From assembly GCA_964350135.1 (NCBI GenBank), contig CAYGJN010000116.1, forward strand, positions 1-8,140: 8,140 bases of DNA, given 5' to 3'. Numbering within the stretch: position 1 is the first letter of the stretch; each line of letters opens with the position of its first letter. Of the stretch, positions 6,063 through 8,140 are shown in pieces. A program made the translations under genes and the position numbers. The DNA is from CAYGJN01 sp964350135. GTDB taxonomy: Bacteria > Bdellovibrionota > Bacteriovoracia > Bacteriovoracales > Bacteriovoracaceae. The notes beneath the pieces were generated by a model. It saw nothing but the letters and a program-made list of their open reading frames with translations. It searched no databases and was not told where the DNA came from.

Positions 6063-6344
6063 TTAATTTTTAAATAAAGCGGCTGCTGCATCTAAAAGCT
6101 CATCTTTATGATTAGCTTCAGTGGTAGAATCACCAAGTTTGAAATAATCACAGAAGTTTGCTTTTTCTTTATCAACAATCCTATCAGCTACTGGTTCCTT
6201 GCATTCGTTGTATGCGTTTGAATCATAGAACTCACACATTTTACATACATGCATACTTTGTGTGCATTGGTCACACTCTTCTTGCCGAGAAATTTTTTGT
6301 CCTGCTTTTAGTGTTAAAGCAGTCGAACATTTAAAACAATTCAT
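6063..6344 (-). CDS. Small double zinc-ribbon protein of unknown function
   Basis: This 93-residue protein has eight cysteines arranged as C3xxC6, C24xxC27, C34xxC37, C48 and C65, plus H32. The pattern suggests two metal sites, one from the first two CxxC pairs and one from C34, C37, C48 and C65. The second half, HVCKMCEFYD (32-41) and ECKEPVADRIVDKEKANFCDYF (47-68), is a motif I recognise from uncharacterised small proteins of several proteobacteria, but I know no assigned function. The tail (71-93) is acidic and alanine-rich. It lacks a signal peptide and is probably cytoplasmic. The nearest Shine-Dalgarno (AGGA, 6360-6357) is 12 nt from the ATG, rather far. It lies between a secreted-protein gene and greA, 18 bp from each, so a link to transcription is possible but unproven. 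Confidence 0.85.
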   Translation of the reverse strand: MNCFKCSTALTLKAGQKISRQEECDQCTQSMHVCKMCEFYDSNAYNECKEPVADRIVDKEKANFCDYFKLGDSTTEANHKDELLDAAAALFKN

Positions 6345-6350
6345 TTGAGA

Positions 6351-6356
6351 ATTATA
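6351..6356 (-). promoter_or_regulatory. TATAAT box 6 nt before the zinc-ribbon gene (possible leaderless promoter)
   Basis: A perfect TATAAT on the minus strand ends exactly 6 nt before ATG 6344, the same geometry as the box before the FHA-like gene. No convincing -35 is present. It could drive an internal, near-leaderless transcript covering zinc ribbon, greA and recG, or be chance in an AT-rich gap. Confidence 0.28.
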
Positions 6357-6362
6357 TCCTGA

Positions 6363-6893
6363 CTAAAAACCAAAATTTACCCCTGCAAAAAGTCCCAATC
6401 CTGAGCTCTTTTGAGTTGTATTCAGCGCACTGCGATCTTTATAGGGTAAAAAGTAGATTTTTGGAAGGTTTCTTTTATTGTATTCCTCAATAGAGTCTTG
6501 CAAATTACTTTCATTTTGATGCTCCAGGGTTCTAGAGATTAAAAAGTTTATTGCAATTAAAGCTGCTCCACTGGCAAGAAGGCCTTCTCTAGATAGAAAA
6601 CCTGTTTTCTCATCGTCAATAAAGACAGAACCAATAATTGACGCTGCGCCAAGGGTTCCTATAATAGCCGTGGCACTACGTTTGATAATATTTTTTTGAT
6701 AAGTATCAAGGTATGAGACTGCCACAGGGTCCTTTGATAAATAAGGCCTTAATCCTTCCCCCTTAGATGTAGAATTTATATCAACTAAGATTTTTTGATT
6801 ATTAATGATTGCTGTACGGTTACAGCTATCTTCTGCCCATAGGTTATGGGTGTTTAGAATTATAAAAAGAAGCAAAAATTTACCGGCGCCCAC
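6363..6893 (-). CDS. Exported or membrane protein of unknown function
   Basis: The start is GTG at 6893-6891, with AAGGA at 6904-6900 and a 6-nt spacer. The 176-residue product begins with a typical signal peptide: positive MGAGK, a hydrophobic core LLLFIIL and probable cleavage after NLWA (residue 20). The first cysteine (C24) does not sit in a lipobox, so a lipoprotein is unlikely. Two hydrophobic, Gly/Ala-rich segments (about 73-92 and 104-121) are separated by a short charged loop and could form a membrane hairpin. The protein ends LGLFAGVNFGF with a terminal Phe, a feature often seen in outer-membrane strands. I do not recognise the family. It appears to be the first gene of the six-gene minus-strand run and is divergent from the UbiB-like kinase gene. 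Confidence 0.8.
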   Translation of the reverse strand: MGAGKFLLLFIILNTHNLWAEDSCNRTAIINNQKILVDINSTSKGEGLRPYLSKDPVAVSYLDTYQKNIIKRSATAIIGTLGAASIIGSVFIDDEKTGFLSREGLLASGAALIAINFLISRTLEHQNESNLQDSIEEYNKRNLPKIYFLPYKDRSALNTTQKSSGLGLFAGVNFGF

Positions 6894-6969
6894 GTCTAAT
6901 CCTTAAAAGCATTATTCTAACATTATAAAGGTTTATTATAGAAACAGTAACTGAGCAAAAAACTTAAGT
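6894..6969. promoter_or_regulatory. Divergent promoter region between the six-gene run and the kinase gene
   Basis: This 76-bp AT-rich gap separates two divergent start codons. On the minus strand, TATAAT occurs twice (6940-6935 and 6927-6922), either of which could serve the minus-strand run. On the plus strand, TATTAT (6934-6939) or TATAAA (6924-6929) could serve the kinase gene. None has a strong -35 at standard spacing. Promoters must lie here or inside the flanking genes, but the exact start sites cannot be fixed by eye. Confidence 0.45.
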
Positions 6970-8140
6970 ATGGATATTATTAAGAGAGGCCTTGACTTCA
7001 CCCAAACCATTAAAAATGTCACTCGTTTTAGGGAGATTATATCTGTCTTTGCTCGTAATGGACTTGATGAATTTGTTATTAAATCCGGTCTCCATAAAGT
7101 AGTTCCTAATTTTGTTTTACCAAAAACAAGATTATCAGAAGCCATGGAAGAAAATAGCTCGGCAAGTTGGGCCAGGATAATAGGCTATAGATTGAGAAAG
7201 TCTTTTGAAGAGTTGGGGCCTGGATTTGTAAAGATCGGACAACTGTTGAGTACACGTGAAGATATTTTTCCTGCAGACTTTATTGTTCAAATGCAATACC
7301 TAAGAGATCAAGCAAGTGATGTTCCCTTTGAAACTATTGTCAAAAGCATTGAGGCTTCACTTGGATGCTCATCTAGTGAAGTGTTTAAGAAAATTGATCC
7401 TAAACCAATTGGTAAAGCTTCGATTGGGATTGTTTATAGGGCTGAACTTAAAAATGGTAAAGAAGTTGTTGTTAAGGTTAGAAGACCAGGTATAAATAAA
7501 ATAATTGATACAGATATCAATATTGCTAATTATATTATTTCTCAAGTGGAACGTGTTAGTGAAGAAGTAAAATATTTAGGCGTATCAAGACTTGTTCAAG
7601 ACTTTGGTAGTAGTCTTCAAACAGAACTAGACTTTAATATTGAAGCTTTGAATTGCAAAAGACTCAAAGAAAATCTAGAAAAGCTCGATGCTAAAAAGGT
7701 CTTTTATATTCCTAAAGTCTATGAGGAGTACACAAAAGAAGATCTAATCGTAATGGAATTCCTTGATGGGGTACCTTTTAGTGACTCCCAGAGAGTAAAA
7801 GAAAAACTTCCTATTATTCAAAAAAAACTCACTGAAGGATTGCAGGTCTTCATTAAGACCTTACTGCAAGACGGCTTTTTTCATGCAGATCTTCATGGTG
7901 GCAATTTCTTTTTACTTTCACAAAATAAAATTGGCCTTGTTGATTTTGGTTTAATGGGGCATCTTAGCAAGAAATCAAGAAGTAGCTTAATTGTAATCTT
8001 GTACTCACTTATTAATCATAATTATGAAAATTTAGTTTATGAATTTTTAGATGTTGCAGAATATGAAGAAATCCCTGATGTAGAGGGCCTAATTAGAGAT
8101 GTGAGAGAGTCTCTTTCAATGTTTGTGGGATTGACTGTTC
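6970..8140 (+). CDS. UbiB/ABC1/ADCK-family atypical kinase (C-terminus beyond window)
   Basis: The reading frame is open from ATG 6970 to the right edge, giving 390 codons. Family landmarks are in order: GPGFVKIGQLLSTREDIFP (83-101), which is the KxGQ extension (K88-Q91) specific to this family; an A-rich loop equivalent PIGKASIGIVYRA (146-158); the nucleotide-site lysine in VVVKVRRPG (166-174, K169); ELDFNIEALN (219-228), which is the ExD motif; HADLHGGN (305-312) as the catalytic loop; and VDFG (324-327) as the metal-binding motif. Bacterial members support ubiquinone biosynthesis or other lipid chemistry, many with ATPase rather than protein kinase activity. No ubi genes are visible, so calling it ubiB would be premature. 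The A-rich loop has Gly and Lys where Ala/Ser is usual. The Shine-Dalgarno is weak, but a stop at 6952-6954 excludes an earlier start in this frame. Confidence 0.93.
   Translation, partial: MDIIKRGLDFTQTIKNVTRFREIISVFARNGLDEFVIKSGLHKVVPNFVLPKTRLSEAMEENSSASWARIIGYRLRKSFEELGPGFVKIGQLLSTREDIFPADFIVQMQYLRDQASDVPFETIVKSIEASLGCSSSEVFKKIDPKPIGKASIGIVYRAELKNGKEVVVKVRRPGINKIIDTDINIANYIISQVERVSEEVKYLGVSRLVQDFGSSLQTELDFNIEALNCKRLKENLEKLDAKKVFYIPKVYEEYTKEDLIVMEFLDGVPFSDSQRVKEKLPIIQKKLTEGLQVFIKTLLQDGFFHADLHGGNFFLLSQNKIGLVDFGLMGHLSKKSRSSLIVILYSLINHNYENLVYEFLDVAEYEEIPDVEGLIRDVRESLSMFVGLTV

Noticed and set aside
6936..7145. Minus-strand 69-codon open frame
   Set aside because: It is antisense to the start of the UbiB-like kinase, whose motifs are unmistakable, and shows no domain or Shine-Dalgarno of its own.
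1..8140. CRISPR, insertion sequence, phage, toxin-antitoxin or defence island
   Set aside because: I saw no repeat array, transposase, integrase or defence-gene motif; the window is mainly conserved chromosomal genes.

Overview
The window is an AT-rich, gene-dense stretch of bacterial chromosome with almost no spare DNA. The gene content is mainly housekeeping: recA, pgpA, recG, greA and a UbiB/ABC1-type kinase gene. The low GC, the pgpA-recA adjacency and a long protein resembling a family I recall from Bdellovibrio and Myxococcus relatives suggest a low-GC predatory lineage such as Bacteriovorax/Halobacteriovorax. This assignment is an inference from general resemblance, not from a search. 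I see no mobile element, CRISPR array, rRNA or tRNA, and no stretch over 300 bases lacks a gene.

Layout. (1) Positions 1-881, minus strand: pgpA (phosphatidylglycerophosphatase A), then a 164-bp leader/promoter region, then the first 77 codons of recA, which runs off the left edge. The recA leader holds a plausible sigma70 promoter and a perfect 8-bp inverted repeat that could be an operator or an RNA hairpin. (2) Positions 926-2155, plus strand: a 409-aa protein starting at TTG, divergent from pgpA across 44 bp. Its C-terminal half matches the spacing and key residues of the RelA/SpoT alarmone synthetase fold. (3) Positions 6893-2150, minus strand: a tight six-gene run of secreted protein, double zinc-ribbon protein, greA, recG, FHA-like protein and alpha/beta hydrolase. 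Two junctions in this run are one-base stop/start overlaps, and the other gaps are 18 to 30 bp. The run ends tail-to-tail with the plus-strand gene, overlapping it by 6 bp. (4) Positions 6970-8140, plus strand: the first 390 codons of a UbiB/ABC1-family atypical kinase, divergent from the six-gene run and cut by the right edge.

How the genes may work together. RecA and RecG act on damaged or stalled replication forks, and GreA rescues backtracked RNA polymerase. If the 409-aa protein makes or binds a (p)ppGpp-like nucleotide, the neighbourhood would combine recombination, transcript rescue and alarmone signalling. That functional link is inferred from proximity only. The strongest item for follow-up is the RelA/SpoT-like signature in the 409-aa protein. 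The rest is largely ordinary, with a few odd details: the recA palindrome, a degenerate FHA domain and a deviant A-rich loop in the kinase.
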